A stretch of 64,000 bases of DNA, taken from assembly GCF_041397485.1 (NCBI RefSeq), contig NZ_JAWKWO010000007.1, positions 4,259-68,258 of the forward strand, in the 5' to 3' direction. The stretch comes from Zhengella sp020637775 (GTDB lineage Bacteria; Pseudomonadota; Alphaproteobacteria; Rhizobiales; Rhizobiaceae). Below are positions 1 to 8,568 of this stretch, in pieces (the stretch's first letter is position 1; each line of letters opens with the position of its first letter). A program made the translations under genes and the position numbers. Under the pieces are notes generated by a model that was not told the origin of the DNA, did no database searches, and saw nothing but the letters and a program-made list of their open reading frames with translations.

Positions 1-654
1 GTCACCTTGCAATCAGAGCGTCTGGCATCCCAACGCATTGCCGATCGCAAATGGGTCGCAGGACCTGGAATTGGGCCAGCCAGCCAAGTCAACGCGAAGC
101 ACAACCTTCTGGTACAGGCCGCAACACCCCACCTTGCGAAACTATGCGAAAAAGTGATTTGGCCTTCGGACCTTTCGGTTCGATCCGGCTTGAGAATGGT
201 GCTTGTGGAGACCAGCCGCCCGCATACGACCCTACTTTTCAACAAGCTCTCGATTGGATTTGAGATCGATTTCCTGCTTTCCGCGCCTGGACGTGCCTAT
301 CTCGCATTCTGCCCCGAGCGTGAACGCGATCAGATTCTCGCAGGTCTCAAGACACGTCCGGAATACGGATTTCTTTTCGCGGGCAACGAGCTCGCGGACA
401 CACTGGAACAAGTTCGTATGCAAGGGTTTGGGCACCGCGACATGCGTTGGGGAGGTCGCGCATCCGAACTGAGGCACACACACGATGATGGGCTGGATGC
501 CATTGCTGTACCCATTTCCGGCCGCAACAAATTACTTGGGTGTGTCAATATCATCTGGATCCGGTCGATTCTTAGCCGGAAGGACGCAATAAACCGATAC
601 TTGGGAGACCTCCGTTCCACTGCGAATGCAATTGCTTCGGCAATTACAACCTAG
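1..654 (+). CDS. IclR-family transcriptional regulator, C-terminal part (5' truncated by window edge)
   Basis: The reading frame is open to the first base of the window, so the start and most of the winged-helix DNA-binding domain lie outside. What remains, about 217 residues, is the IclR effector-binding domain. Its hallmark is the stretch LLSAPGRAYLAFCPERERDQI, which matches the family's conserved 'GRAyLAF.pe.er' segment. A glycine-rich block with IAVPIS and LLGCVNIIW near the end is also typical. IclR proteins regulate catabolic operons by sensing small aromatic or organic acids. The gene converges on the catabolic operon that follows, so it may regulate it, but that is inference. A TTG at position 7 should not be taken as the true start. 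Confidence 0.8.
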   Translation, partial: VTLQSERLASQRIADRKWVAGPGIGPASQVNAKHNLLVQAATPHLAKLCEKVIWPSDLSVRSGLRMVLVETSRPHTTLLFNKLSIGFEIDFLLSAPGRAYLAFCPERERDQILAGLKTRPEYGFLFAGNELADTLEQVRMQGFGHRDMRWGGRASELRHTHDDGLDAIAVPISGRNKLLGCVNIIWIRSILSRKDAINRYLGDLRSTANAIASAITT

Positions 655-1132
655 TTGCCGAGTGAGCAGTCACTAAGCGACAGCAGTTTTCGGACGCTCA
701 AGTTCCGACCGCGAACAGTCGCAATGAGGGTGCGCTCTCGTTCGACCGAAATGGGGCCGCTTGCTGACGGTCTGGTCCTTGCCGAGCTACTGAGAAAGCG
801 GACGTTCTGCATACGACCCGATACGCAGACGCTGCTGGTTGCTGGGTATCGCGGATGTAGACTCTAAACGCTGGCCAACTTCCCCTTAAATAGTTGCCGC
901 TCCGCTTACTGGTTGTGCGTTCACGCCATCCCGACTAGCCACATGTTAGGCGGGATTCCGATATGCTCCAACGCATGGTAGTCTGAACCGCGCCGCCGCC
1001 CTCCCCGAGTGGCGCGGCCTTTGCATGGCATAAGGGACAACTACCCTGCCCTAGCTGAGACGAGTTCGAATTTGTCTGACACCGCCCGTCGAACGACTTC
1101 GAGCGGCCCCACAGACGTATGGCGCAAGGTCT
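655..1132. other. Intergenic region between convergent genes; no gene supported
   Basis: About 480 bases separate the IclR gene from the end of livF. Open frames here are short, lack a Shine-Dalgarno sequence and show no recognisable protein. A 7-bp inverted repeat, CCGCGCC at 988-994 and GGCGCGG at 1011-1017 followed by CCTTT, could end transcription of the IclR gene, but the loop is long and there is no true T tract, so it is not called as a terminator. Confidence 0.5.
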
Positions 1133-1843
1133 TCATACTGCAAGCTTTTGAAGCAGTTTTTCTCGGGTCGGCTCGTCCTCCGCATCGCCCTCGAACACGA
1201 CCGTCCCACGTTCGATGAGAACGAAACGGTCGCAGACGGCAAGCGCCTCGTGAATATTTTGCTCGACAAGGACGATGGCACAGCCCGCATCCCGCATTTC
1301 GCGTACGATCGCGAAAATCTCGGCGACGATCATCGGGGCAAGCCCTTCGGAGGGTTCATCAATCAGGATCACCCTGGGATCGGCAACCATGATGCGGGCC
1401 ATGGCAAGCATCTGCTGCTCGCCGCCCGACAGGGTCGTGGCCGGTTGCCTGACGCGTTCGGCCAGCCGCGGAAACCGTTCGAGCACCGGATCGAGTTTCG
1501 ACGCGGGCTTCGGCCCCTTGAGACCGAGCAGGCCGAGTTCGAGGTTTTCCTGAACCGTCAGCCCCGGAAAGATCCGTCGATCTTCCGGCACGATTGCAAG
1601 CCCTTCACGATTGATCGCGTACGGCTCGCTCCCACCGATCTCTTTCCCGTCAAGCTGAATCGAACCCGAGCTTGGCTTCACCCAGCCCGCGATGTTCTTC
1701 AGAAGGGTGGTCTTCCCAACCCCGTTGCGCCCGAAAACACCCAGGATTTCGCCTTTCTGAACGTCAAGAGAAATGCCCTGAATCACATGGCTCAGGCCAT
1801 AATGGCTGTTAAGATCTCTGATATGCAGCATTGTCTCATCCAT
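1133..1843 (-). CDS. livF: Branched-chain/carboxylate ABC importer, ATP-binding subunit LivF-like
   Basis: This is a cytoplasmic ABC ATPase that powers a Liv-type importer together with LivG. From the ATG at 1843 it is about 236 residues, normal for LivF. Walker A GRNGVGKTT, signature LSGGEQQ and Walker B VILIDEPSEG are all intact, and the tail has the LivF-like GxxVFEGD block. The start at 1843 overlaps the livG stop in an ATGGATGA arrangement, implying translational coupling; an internal ATG at 1831 is an alternative. The frame is open further upstream to 1936, but that part lies antisense-free inside livG and is not expected to be translated. It is the last gene of the operon. The liv family imports amino acids, amides or aromatic acids; neighbours favour an aromatic acid. 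Confidence 0.88.
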   Translation of the reverse strand: MDETMLHIRDLNSHYGLSHVIQGISLDVQKGEILGVFGRNGVGKTTLLKNIAGWVKPSSGSIQLDGKEIGGSEPYAINREGLAIVPEDRRIFPGLTVQENLELGLLGLKGPKPASKLDPVLERFPRLAERVRQPATTLSGGEQQMLAMARIMVADPRVILIDEPSEGLAPMIVAEIFAIVREMRDAGCAIVLVEQNIHEALAVCDRFVLIERGTVVFEGDAEDEPTREKLLQKLAV

Positions 1844-2579
1844 TTCCGAAATATGCCGCCTGGACAGCTGGGTTGGCGCGCACTTCGTCGGGTTTACCAT
1901 CCGCGATTTTCTGGCCCTGATGCATGACCACGACATGGTCCGAGACTGCCATCACGATGCCGATATCGTGTTCGATCAACAGAATCGAAACGCTGTCCGT
2001 AAGGCTGCGGATCATCTCTTCCGTCTCTTCGGTATCGGCGTGGCTCATCCCCTGGGTCGGCTCGTCGAGCATGAGAACCTTGGGTTCACAAGCCAGACAC
2101 ATAGCGATCTCAAGGCGGCGTTGCTCGCCATGGCTCAGATAGCCAACCTGCTCATGGGTCTTCGCGTGCAACTCGAAGCGATCTATCAACTCGTCGACCT
2201 TCTGCGCCGCGCGCCCGGTGCGCCGGAGCGGGCGCAAGGCATGCGAAACAGGTTCCAGCACCTGGGCCGCCAATCTCAGATTCTCGCGCACGGTCATTTC
2301 AAAGAACAGGTTGGTGATCTGGAACGACCGCGCCAGCCCGTTCCTTTGAAGCGCCGCAGGCCCGTCGCGGGTAACGTCCTTGCCATCGAGATACACCACA
2401 CCGCCGCTGGGGCTGAGCGCACCGGAGATCAGATTGAACAGCGTCGTTTTGCCCGCGCCGTTCGGCCCGATCACCGTTGTAATCTCGTTGGGCATCGCGG
2501 CAATGGTAACCGCATCGACCGCTTTCAGCCCACCGAATGCGATGCTGAGCGCATCTGTGTTCAGGATCGGTTTCATCAT
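1836..2579 (-). CDS. livG: ABC importer, ATP-binding subunit LivG-like
   Basis: The second ABC ATPase of the Liv-type importer, 247 residues. Visible motifs are Walker A GPNGAGKTT near residue 40, the slightly unusual signature LSHGEQRRLEIAM, and Walker B VLMLDEPTQGMS. The C-terminus ends with the LivG-type 'VQAAYFG' helix, normally VxxAYLG. It starts in an ATGATGA overlap with the end of the permease gene and its own stop overlaps livF, so all three are translated from one message. The two ATPases are expected to form a heterodimer on the LivH/LivM permeases at the inner membrane. Confidence 0.9.
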   Translation of the reverse strand: MMKPILNTDALSIAFGGLKAVDAVTIAAMPNEITTVIGPNGAGKTTLFNLISGALSPSGGVVYLDGKDVTRDGPAALQRNGLARSFQITNLFFEMTVRENLRLAAQVLEPVSHALRPLRRTGRAAQKVDELIDRFELHAKTHEQVGYLSHGEQRRLEIAMCLACEPKVLMLDEPTQGMSHADTEETEEMIRSLTDSVSILLIEHDIGIVMAVSDHVVVMHQGQKIADGKPDEVRANPAVQAAYFGNG

Positions 2580-3601
2580 GTCGCTCTTTTCGTCTTGGCT
2601 TGTGCAGCGGCATGGCGCCGCTCCGAATTGCGCATACGGGTTTCGACTCTGGGCTTCACAAGCCCCACAAGTCCTTTCGGCATGAAGAGAATTGCACAGA
2701 TAAAGATCAGGCCGATCACGATGAGGTGGTGTTCGGTAAAGCTGCCCACGACCGATTTAAGAAAGGTCAGAATGACCGCGCCATAGAGCGCGCCGACCAG
2801 TGTCCCGGCACCGCCGAGAATGACCATGATGACGGCATTGCCCGACGCGGCAAAGTACATCAGCTCCGGCGACACGAAACCGCGCAGCATCGGGTAAAGC
2901 GCACCGGTGATCCCCGCGACGAGCGCAGCGACCACATAGGACACCATTCTCGGTCCCCATGTGGAATAGCCCAGAAACGGGATACGGTTCTCGTTGGCCT
3001 TGAGGGCGATGACCAGCCTGCCGAACGGAGTGGTGAGCAGATACGCCACTGCCGCATAAAGGAGCGTGATGATCACCAAGGTCAGAAGGAAAAACGCCAG
3101 CGGACTACCCGCCGAAATCGTGACGAACCCGAGCGGAATGTCGAGCACCGGCACACCGATCAGCCCGTCAGACGCGCCGAGTTCACGCGTGTTGTAGACC
3201 ACCTTGGCAACGACCTGCGCCATACCGAAGGTGATGAGCGCAAAATACACGCCGCGAACCCGGTTGGCGATCAACCCGCCAATGATCCCTGCCAAAAGCG
3301 ACGCCGTGATGGCCGCGCCCATCGCAAGCCAGAAGGACGGCACTTCGCGCAAAACCAGAGCGGAAACATAGGCCCCCACCCCGAAATAGAGCGCCTGTCC
3401 GAGGCTCAACAACCCGCCGAAGCCAAGCAGGATATCGACCGAAAGAGCGAGACCGCCAAGGATAAGGGCTTCGGTCGCGAGTCTCAGATAGAACACGTCG
3501 TTGGTCACTGCGGCGAGGACCATGCCGATCACCGCTACGACCAGCAACAGCGCAAAGAACACATGGTTGGCCCGCATGGAGATGTCTAGGCGATCATGCA
3601 T
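2576..3601 (-). CDS. livM: ABC importer, permease subunit LivM-like
   Basis: Inner-membrane permease of 341 residues with about ten hydrophobic segments. The family-specific stretches are LGFGGLLSLGQALYFGVGAYV near residue 60, RVRGVYFALITFGMAQV near 115 and the conserved GGAGTLVGALYGA near 275. A basic C-terminal tail, rich in Arg, Lys and Ala, is cytoplasmic. It overlaps livH by 8 bases upstream and livG by 4 bases downstream. LivM pairs with LivH to form the translocation path for the substrate delivered by the binding protein encoded two genes upstream. Confidence 0.9.
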   Translation of the reverse strand: MHDRLDISMRANHVFFALLLVVAVIGMVLAAVTNDVFYLRLATEALILGGLALSVDILLGFGGLLSLGQALYFGVGAYVSALVLREVPSFWLAMGAAITASLLAGIIGGLIANRVRGVYFALITFGMAQVVAKVVYNTRELGASDGLIGVPVLDIPLGFVTISAGSPLAFFLLTLVIITLLYAAVAYLLTTPFGRLVIALKANENRIPFLGYSTWGPRMVSYVVAALVAGITGALYPMLRGFVSPELMYFAASGNAVIMVILGGAGTLVGALYGAVILTFLKSVVGSFTEHHLIVIGLIFICAILFMPKGLVGLVKPRVETRMRNSERRHAAAQAKTKRAT

Positions 3602-4478
3602 GGCCGATCCTCCCGAACAGTCCTTGAGGGCGGAACATGAGCACAGCGACCATCACGCCAAAGACGATCGGATCGGACCAGACAGGCGAGATGACGAGGC
3701 TTGAGATCGCCTGAACCTGTGTGAGCAGAATTCCCGCAATGACTGCGCCCCAGATCGATCCCATGCCGCCGACGATCACCACCGTGAAGGCCATCAGGAT
3801 GAAGTCGCGCCCCATCGTGGGAAAGACCGAGTAAACAGGCGCAAGCAAAACCCCCGCAAGCCCTGCCAGAGCCACGCCGAAGGCGAAGGCCCCGGAGTAG
3901 ACCCAGCCCACGCGGACACCGAGACTCGCCGCCATGTTGCGGTCGAACGCGGCGGCGCGAACGATCGCGCCGAGCCGCGTGCGATAGGTGACGAAAGCGA
4001 CCGCAAGGATCACCGCCGCACCGATACCGATCAAGAAGAGCCGATAGGTCGGAATATACACTCCGAGCAGATCGGTCGCGCCCGGAAGCGGGTTTTCGGG
4101 CCGGTACGTGTTCGGCCCGAAGAGGATTTTCAGCACATCCTCGGCAATCAGCCCCAGCCCGAAGGTCAAAAGCAACGTCGAGACATGCCGGTCTGCCCCA
4201 TCATAGACCCGACGGATCAGATAGCGCTCCGTGATGACGCCCAACGGCAGCATCAGGATCGGGACCAGCGCGATGAGAACCCAATAGTTGAGCCCCGTAA
4301 GGCTCAGCGCCAGCGCGCCATAGGCGCCCACGGCGTAAAACTCGCCATGGCTCATATTGATGACATCCAGCAAACCGAAGATGATCGTGAGGCCCAGCGC
4401 CACGAGGATCACGGAGATCCCCAGCGCCAGGCCATTGAGCATCTGCGGCGCCAGAACGAAATGCAGATAATCCGCCAT
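3594..4478 (-). CDS. livH: ABC importer, permease subunit LivH-like
   Basis: Inner-membrane permease of 294 residues. The N-terminus has the LivH pattern 'LNGLALGISVILVALGLTIIFGLLDVINMSHGEFYAVGAY', seen here between residues 14 and 54, and a late VIVGGMGSIWGAVIAG block matches the family. About eight membrane segments are expected. It lies 20 bases after the binding-protein gene and overlaps livM, so it belongs to the same transcript. LivH and LivM together form the membrane channel of the importer. Confidence 0.9.
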   Translation of the reverse strand: MADYLHFVLAPQMLNGLALGISVILVALGLTIIFGLLDVINMSHGEFYAVGAYGALALSLTGLNYWVLIALVPILMLPLGVITERYLIRRVYDGADRHVSTLLLTFGLGLIAEDVLKILFGPNTYRPENPLPGATDLLGVYIPTYRLFLIGIGAAVILAVAFVTYRTRLGAIVRAAAFDRNMAASLGVRVGWVYSGAFAFGVALAGLAGVLLAPVYSVFPTMGRDFILMAFTVVIVGGMGSIWGAVIAGILLTQVQAISSLVISPVWSDPIVFGVMVAVLMFRPQGLFGRIGHA

Positions 4479-4498
4479 GCGTTCTCTCCGCGCCCCGC

Positions 4499-5671
4499 TC
4501 AGAAACGTTCACATGTGTCGGGACCGATCGCCGCTTCGCCGTCGATCGTATCGACGATGGTGAAAGCTCCGTCTTTGACCTGCACGGCGTACATCGGCTG
4601 CACCGCCTGATGATCCCCCGCACGGATGGATTTCACGCCCTGCGGCGTCTGCCATTCGAGCCCTTCGAGGGCCGCGCGAACCTCATCGGTTCCTGTGCCG
4701 CCAGCCGCCTCTACCGCCTTCTTGTAGGCAAAGAGCAAGCCATAACTGTCCGCACCGTAAAGATCCGGATCGGCGCCGTTGCGGGCATTGAACGCCTTGA
4801 CGAATTCCGCATTCTCGGGCGTGTCGATCAACGTGGAATAGCCCACACCGGTGATGAAGCCTTCAGCCGCATCGCCAATGGCACCGATATTCTGGCTGGT
4901 TACCGTACCCGATGCGCCAAGAATGGTCAGGCCATCACGCACACCAAAATCCTTCATCTGGGTAAAGAGGCGCACGGTGTCGTTGCCGGCCACCGACGTG
5001 TAAAGCACCTCGGGCTGAGCCGCGCGGATATGCCCGAAATACTGGCTGTAATCCTTGGCGTCGAGCGGGGCAAATACCTCCCCTGTGGATTTGGCGCCCA
5101 CCTTCTCGGCGTTGCTTTTGAATGCGGCCACGGTGGACCGGCCCATTTCATAGTCCGGCCCGAGATAGAACACCTTGGCTTCGGGCTTTTCCTTTTGAAT
5201 CCAAGCGGCAAGCGCGGCCGATTGCTGACCCGCACGCGCATTCACCCGGAACACGTTGGGCGAACACTTGTCGCCGGTAATCGCGTCCGAGAAGGATACG
5301 GTCGTGGCCAGAAGCTTGCCCGCCCGCTCGGCGACCTGACCGACAGCCAAGGTCGCGCCAGAATTCACCGTCCCGGTGAGAAAATCGACGTTCTCGGCGG
5401 TCATGAGTTTCTCGGCCTTCTGCACGGCGACCGAAGGGTTGGCCTCGCTGTCCTCGTAGATCAGTTCAACCTGACGGCCCATGATGCCACCCGCTTCGTT
5501 GATCTCCTCGGTGGCCATGTCGAGCCCCCAGGTCACCTGCTGGCCGATGCCGGCATAGGTGCCGGAAATCGGGGTGACGACACCGATACGGATCGGCTCG
5601 TCCTGGGCCATGGCCGAGCCCGAGAAAAGCGCAGTCAAGGCTGCAGTTGTCATCAGTCCTTTGATAGTCAT
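4499..5671 (-). CDS. ABC importer, periplasmic substrate-binding protein (LivJ/LivK type)
   Basis: A 390-residue periplasmic binding protein. The start at 5671 is supported by a strong GGGAGG Shine-Dalgarno seven bases upstream. The longer open frame to 5959 runs over the previous gene and is rejected. A signal peptide ends at about residue 22 (SGSAMA-QDEPIRIG). The mature start, IRIGVVTPISGTYAGIGQQ, is the classic Peripla_BP_6 opening. The ligand may be an aromatic or aliphatic carboxylate, judging by the CoA ligase in the same operon; the binding pocket cannot be read from sequence alone. A 25-base gap separates it from the hydratase gene upstream. Confidence 0.88.
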   Translation of the reverse strand: MTIKGLMTTAALTALFSGSAMAQDEPIRIGVVTPISGTYAGIGQQVTWGLDMATEEINEAGGIMGRQVELIYEDSEANPSVAVQKAEKLMTAENVDFLTGTVNSGATLAVGQVAERAGKLLATTVSFSDAITGDKCSPNVFRVNARAGQQSAALAAWIQKEKPEAKVFYLGPDYEMGRSTVAAFKSNAEKVGAKSTGEVFAPLDAKDYSQYFGHIRAAQPEVLYTSVAGNDTVRLFTQMKDFGVRDGLTILGASGTVTSQNIGAIGDAAEGFITGVGYSTLIDTPENAEFVKAFNARNGADPDLYGADSYGLLFAYKKAVEAAGGTGTDEVRAALEGLEWQTPQGVKSIRAGDHQAVQPMYAVQVKDGAFTIVDTIDGEAAIGPDTCERF

Positions 5672-5696
5672 TGTAGTTCCTCCCTGTGAACTTTGA

Positions 5697-6500
5697 TTAG
5701 CGGCCGACGAAAGTCGGTTTCCGCTTTTCGTGGAAAGCCTTGACGCCCTCCGCGAAATCCTCGGATTGACGCAGGCGGCTGTAGCAATGGCCCTCGAGTT
5801 CGATGCCAATGGCGACCGTCGCGTTTTCGCTGTCGTTGAGCAGTTTCTTCGCCGTGCGTTGTGCCATGGGCGAAAAACTGCGGAGTTCGTTGACCAGATC
5901 GGCGGTGGCCTGTTCGAGCGCGTTATCCTCCACCAGTTCGACGGCAATGCCCCAGTCATGCGCTTGCTGGCCGGTGATCCGGCGCGAACGCATCACGACA
6001 TCCTTGGTGCGCGCCAGCCCGATAATGGCCTGCAGGCGTGCCGAACCGCCCGAGCCAGGAATCTGGCCGAGTTTCTGCTCGGGCAAGGCGTAGCGCGTGG
6101 ATTTGGCCGCGATCCGGAAATCGCAAGCAAGCGAAATCTCGAAACCAACGCCAAAGGTGTACCCCTTGTTCGCCGCGATCACCGGCTTGGCGCAGCGCCA
6201 CGGCGCGGCGACGTTGTCGGCCAGATGGCTTACATGCTCAGGGGACGCGTCTAGAAATCCATGAATGTAACCGCCCGACGAGAAATGCTCGCCCTCGGCA
6301 CGCAACACGATCACGCGCACGCGATCGTCTGCATCGAGCGCTTCGAAGGCGGCGCGCAACTGATCGCGCTGGCCCATGGAGATCACGTTCATTGGCGGGC
6401 GCTCAAGAACGATGTCGCCACGCTCGCTATCGGCATCGACTTCGATGCGAAACCCATCGGGTTCGGCCAGCAGTGGCAGATCTGAATAGGGGTTGGTCAT
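5697..6500 (-). CDS. Enoyl-CoA hydratase/isomerase (crotonase) family protein
   Basis: A 267-residue crotonase-fold protein. The oxyanion-hole region is HFSSGGYIHG, near residue 75. The two acidic residues used by true hydratases look conserved: Glu in GVGFEISLACDF and Glu in ALPEQKLGQIPGSGG. The C-terminal EGVKAFHEKRKPTF is standard. It should act on an unsaturated acyl-CoA in the cytoplasm, adding water or opening a ring product. Because the Asp and His used by 4-chlorobenzoyl-CoA dehalogenase are absent, that member of the superfamily is unlikely. It sits between the CoA ligase and the importer genes, consistent with a CoA-thioester pathway. Confidence 0.85.
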   Translation of the reverse strand: MTNPYSDLPLLAEPDGFRIEVDADSERGDIVLERPPMNVISMGQRDQLRAAFEALDADDRVRVIVLRAEGEHFSSGGYIHGFLDASPEHVSHLADNVAAPWRCAKPVIAANKGYTFGVGFEISLACDFRIAAKSTRYALPEQKLGQIPGSGGSARLQAIIGLARTKDVVMRSRRITGQQAHDWGIAVELVEDNALEQATADLVNELRSFSPMAQRTAKKLLNDSENATVAIGIELEGHCYSRLRQSEDFAEGVKAFHEKRKPTFVGR

Positions 6501-6524
6501 GAATGTAGTCTCCTTTTGAACAGC

Positions 6525-8066
6525 TTATTTCGCTGTGGCTTGTTTGTGTTCAGGGGTGAAGTTTCCCGCAACCAGTTCGCGACGCAGCAACTTGCCCACC
6601 GGTGATTTCGGAAGTTCGGAAACGAAAACGATACGGCGCGGGCGCTTGAAATTGGCGAGGGCCGAACTACGACAGTGAAGGTCGAGCTCTTCAGCGGTCA
6701 CATCGCCCCGCCGCTTGATGAACGCGGTCACGATCTTGCCCCAGCGTTCGTCGGGCAGACCAACCACGGCGCACTCCGCCACACCGGGATGCATGGAAAG
6801 ACAGCTTTCGACCTCGACCGGCGAGACATTCTCGCCGCCGGTGATGATCATGTCATCCACCCGTCCGGTAACGAACAAATCGCCGTCGGCATCGAAATGG
6901 CCGCAATCGCCGGTAAAGAACCATCCCCTGCACAGCGATTTCTCGTTGGCTTCGGGGCGTTTCCAGTAGCCTTCAAAGGCCTCGTCGCCGCTGAGTGTCG
7001 CGATAATCTCGCCTTCTTCGCCCTGGGGCAGGATGGCATCGGGATCGCCCGCCCCCATTTCAACCACGCGCAAGTGCTGATTGAGCCCGGCTTTGCCGGC
7101 GGAGCCGGGCTTTGCGACCGCGTCCTGTTCGATCGAAAAGGTATAAACCTCCGATGAGCCGTAATGGTTCACGAACAGATCGGGCCTGAACGCAGCATTG
7201 ATGCGCTTGAGCAGGCCCTCGGTCATCGACGCCCCCGCAAAACCGAGACGCTTCACCGACGACAGGTCGGTCCGTTCAAAATCGGGATGATCTATCAGGT
7301 CATGATAGAGCGTCGGGACAAGGTAGAGGCTGCCGATCCGTTCCTGCGCGATCAGGTTCAGGGCATCGGCGCAGTTGAACCGCGGCAGACAAACGAAAGT
7401 CCCGTTCAGCAATGTCATCGCAAGAAGCGACCGTACGCCCATCGTGTGATAGAGCGGCATGACCCCGAGGGTCGTATCGCCCATCGGCATCATGTTCTGC
7501 GCGACATGCGCCACAGCGCCTGCACGTTCCGCGCGATGGCGGCGCGGCACGCCCTTGGGTCTGGCCGTCGTCCCGCTCGTGTATAGCATGACCGAGCAAT
7601 CCTCGGTGCTGGCTTGCGGTGTCGCATCGGGTGCGGATTGCGTGACGATATCGTCAAAAGACGCAGCACCCTCGACCGCGATACCATAGGCGATCTTCGG
7701 CAGGCCCGTGACGCCCTCCGCCTCCCGAACCGATTTTTCGCTGGAAGCGTCGAATATGATCGATCGCGCATCGCTGTTGGCGACGAAAAAGCCGAGTTCA
7801 TCAGGTGTAGCGCGCCAGTTGACCGGCACGATTGCAACCCCCGCGAGTTGACAAGCCCAGTGAACCGAGGCCGCGGCACGGTTGTTCTGAAGCGCCGTTA
7901 CGATACGGTCGCCCTGTTTCAGGCCCAAATCCGCAAGCCCTTGCGTCAGGGCCGAAATCTGACCGTACCATTCACCATAGGTCAGGCGGATCTCGCCATC
8001 GACCAAGGCGAGCGCATCGGGCGCGCGGGACACGCTCGCGACAAGAGAGCGTCCGAGATCAAGCAT
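6525..8066 (-). CDS. AMP-dependent acyl/aryl-CoA ligase, 4-chlorobenzoate-CoA ligase-like
   Basis: A 513-residue ANL-superfamily ligase that activates a carboxylic acid to its CoA thioester using ATP. Motifs in order: the P-loop YTSGTTARPKGVP near residue 162 (Ala where Gly is usual), NHYGSSE near 290, FTGDCGHFD and GRVDDMIITGGENVSP near 410, and the catalytic lysine in SPVGKLLRREL near the end. Whole-length resemblance to 4-chlorobenzoate-CoA ligase is striking to my eye, for example LDLHCRSSALANFKRP. That suggests a benzoate-type substrate. It overlaps the Fe-S subunit gene by 8 bases and lies 24 bases before the hydratase gene. Confidence 0.87.
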   Translation of the reverse strand: MLDLGRSLVASVSRAPDALALVDGEIRLTYGEWYGQISALTQGLADLGLKQGDRIVTALQNNRAAASVHWACQLAGVAIVPVNWRATPDELGFFVANSDARSIIFDASSEKSVREAEGVTGLPKIAYGIAVEGAASFDDIVTQSAPDATPQASTEDCSVMLYTSGTTARPKGVPRRHRAERAGAVAHVAQNMMPMGDTTLGVMPLYHTMGVRSLLAMTLLNGTFVCLPRFNCADALNLIAQERIGSLYLVPTLYHDLIDHPDFERTDLSSVKRLGFAGASMTEGLLKRINAAFRPDLFVNHYGSSEVYTFSIEQDAVAKPGSAGKAGLNQHLRVVEMGAGDPDAILPQGEEGEIIATLSGDEAFEGYWKRPEANEKSLCRGWFFTGDCGHFDADGDLFVTGRVDDMIITGGENVSPVEVESCLSMHPGVAECAVVGLPDERWGKIVTAFIKRRGDVTAEELDLHCRSSALANFKRPRRIVFVSELPKSPVGKLLRRELVAGNFTPEHKQATAK

Positions 8067-8568
8067 GATCGGTTTCCTTCCGTAAAGTTTCAGCCGCCTC
8101 TAGAGCGGCCTGAACGATGGCGTGATAGCCAGTGCAGCGGCATAGATGCCCCGAAAGCACATCGCGGATGCGCGCCTCATCGGCGTCGGGGGCGTCGCGC
8201 AGCAACGTGTCGAGCGACATCACGATCCCCGCTGTGCAGAACCCGCATTGCAGGGCGTGATGTTTTCGGAATGCGTCTTGCAGCACCGAGAGACGACCCG
8301 GCGCCGGGGCAACGCCTTCGACCGTGTCGACGGTTGCGCCCTCGACCTGAACGGCAAGCGTCAGGCAGCTACGCGCCAGCATTCCGTCGATCCGCACGGT
8401 GCACGCGCCGCAAACACCGTGTTCACAGCCGACATGCGTTCCGGTTGCGCCCAATTCACCGCGCAGCACATCGCTGAGCAGCATGCGCGGAGAGGAATGC
8501 GTTTCGACGGCACGCCCGTTCAGCGTAAACCGTATCACATGGGATTGCGTGGCATCTAACCGGCGCAT
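8059..8568 (-). CDS. Molybdenum hydroxylase small subunit, two [2Fe-2S] clusters
   Basis: A 169-residue electron-transfer subunit of the CoxS/XdhA type. The first ferredoxin-like domain has GCEHGVCGACTV and a later Cys in ARSC. The second has CGFCTAGIV and HLCRCTGYH. Together these are the eight cysteines that hold the two clusters. The ATG at 8568 is chosen because the protein then begins just before the usual FTLNGR; the much longer frame to 8997 runs through the FAD-subunit gene. Its start overlaps the FAD subunit by 13 bases and its end overlaps the ligase gene, indicating a single translationally coupled unit. Confidence 0.92.
   Translation of the reverse strand: MRRLDATQSHVIRFTLNGRAVETHSSPRMLLSDVLRGELGATGTHVGCEHGVCGACTVRIDGMLARSCLTLAVQVEGATVDTVEGVAPAPGRLSVLQDAFRKHHALQCGFCTAGIVMSLDTLLRDAPDADEARIRDVLSGHLCRCTGYHAIVQAALEAAETLRKETDHA

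Noticed and set aside
655..867. Open frame of 70 codons from a TTG after the IclR gene
   Set aside because: No Shine-Dalgarno, Arg/Ser-rich composition, no recognisable domain; probably chance in GC-rich DNA.
1148..2786. Long plus-strand frames antisense to livF, livG and livM
   Set aside because: They mirror the codon pattern of the real genes, are His/Arg/Gln-rich and have no family resemblance.
5697..6500. 4-chlorobenzoyl-CoA dehalogenase, suggested by the neighbouring 4-chlorobenzoate-CoA ligase-like gene
   Set aside because: The crotonase protein has the two Glu residues of hydratases and lacks the Asp nucleophile and His of the dehalogenase.
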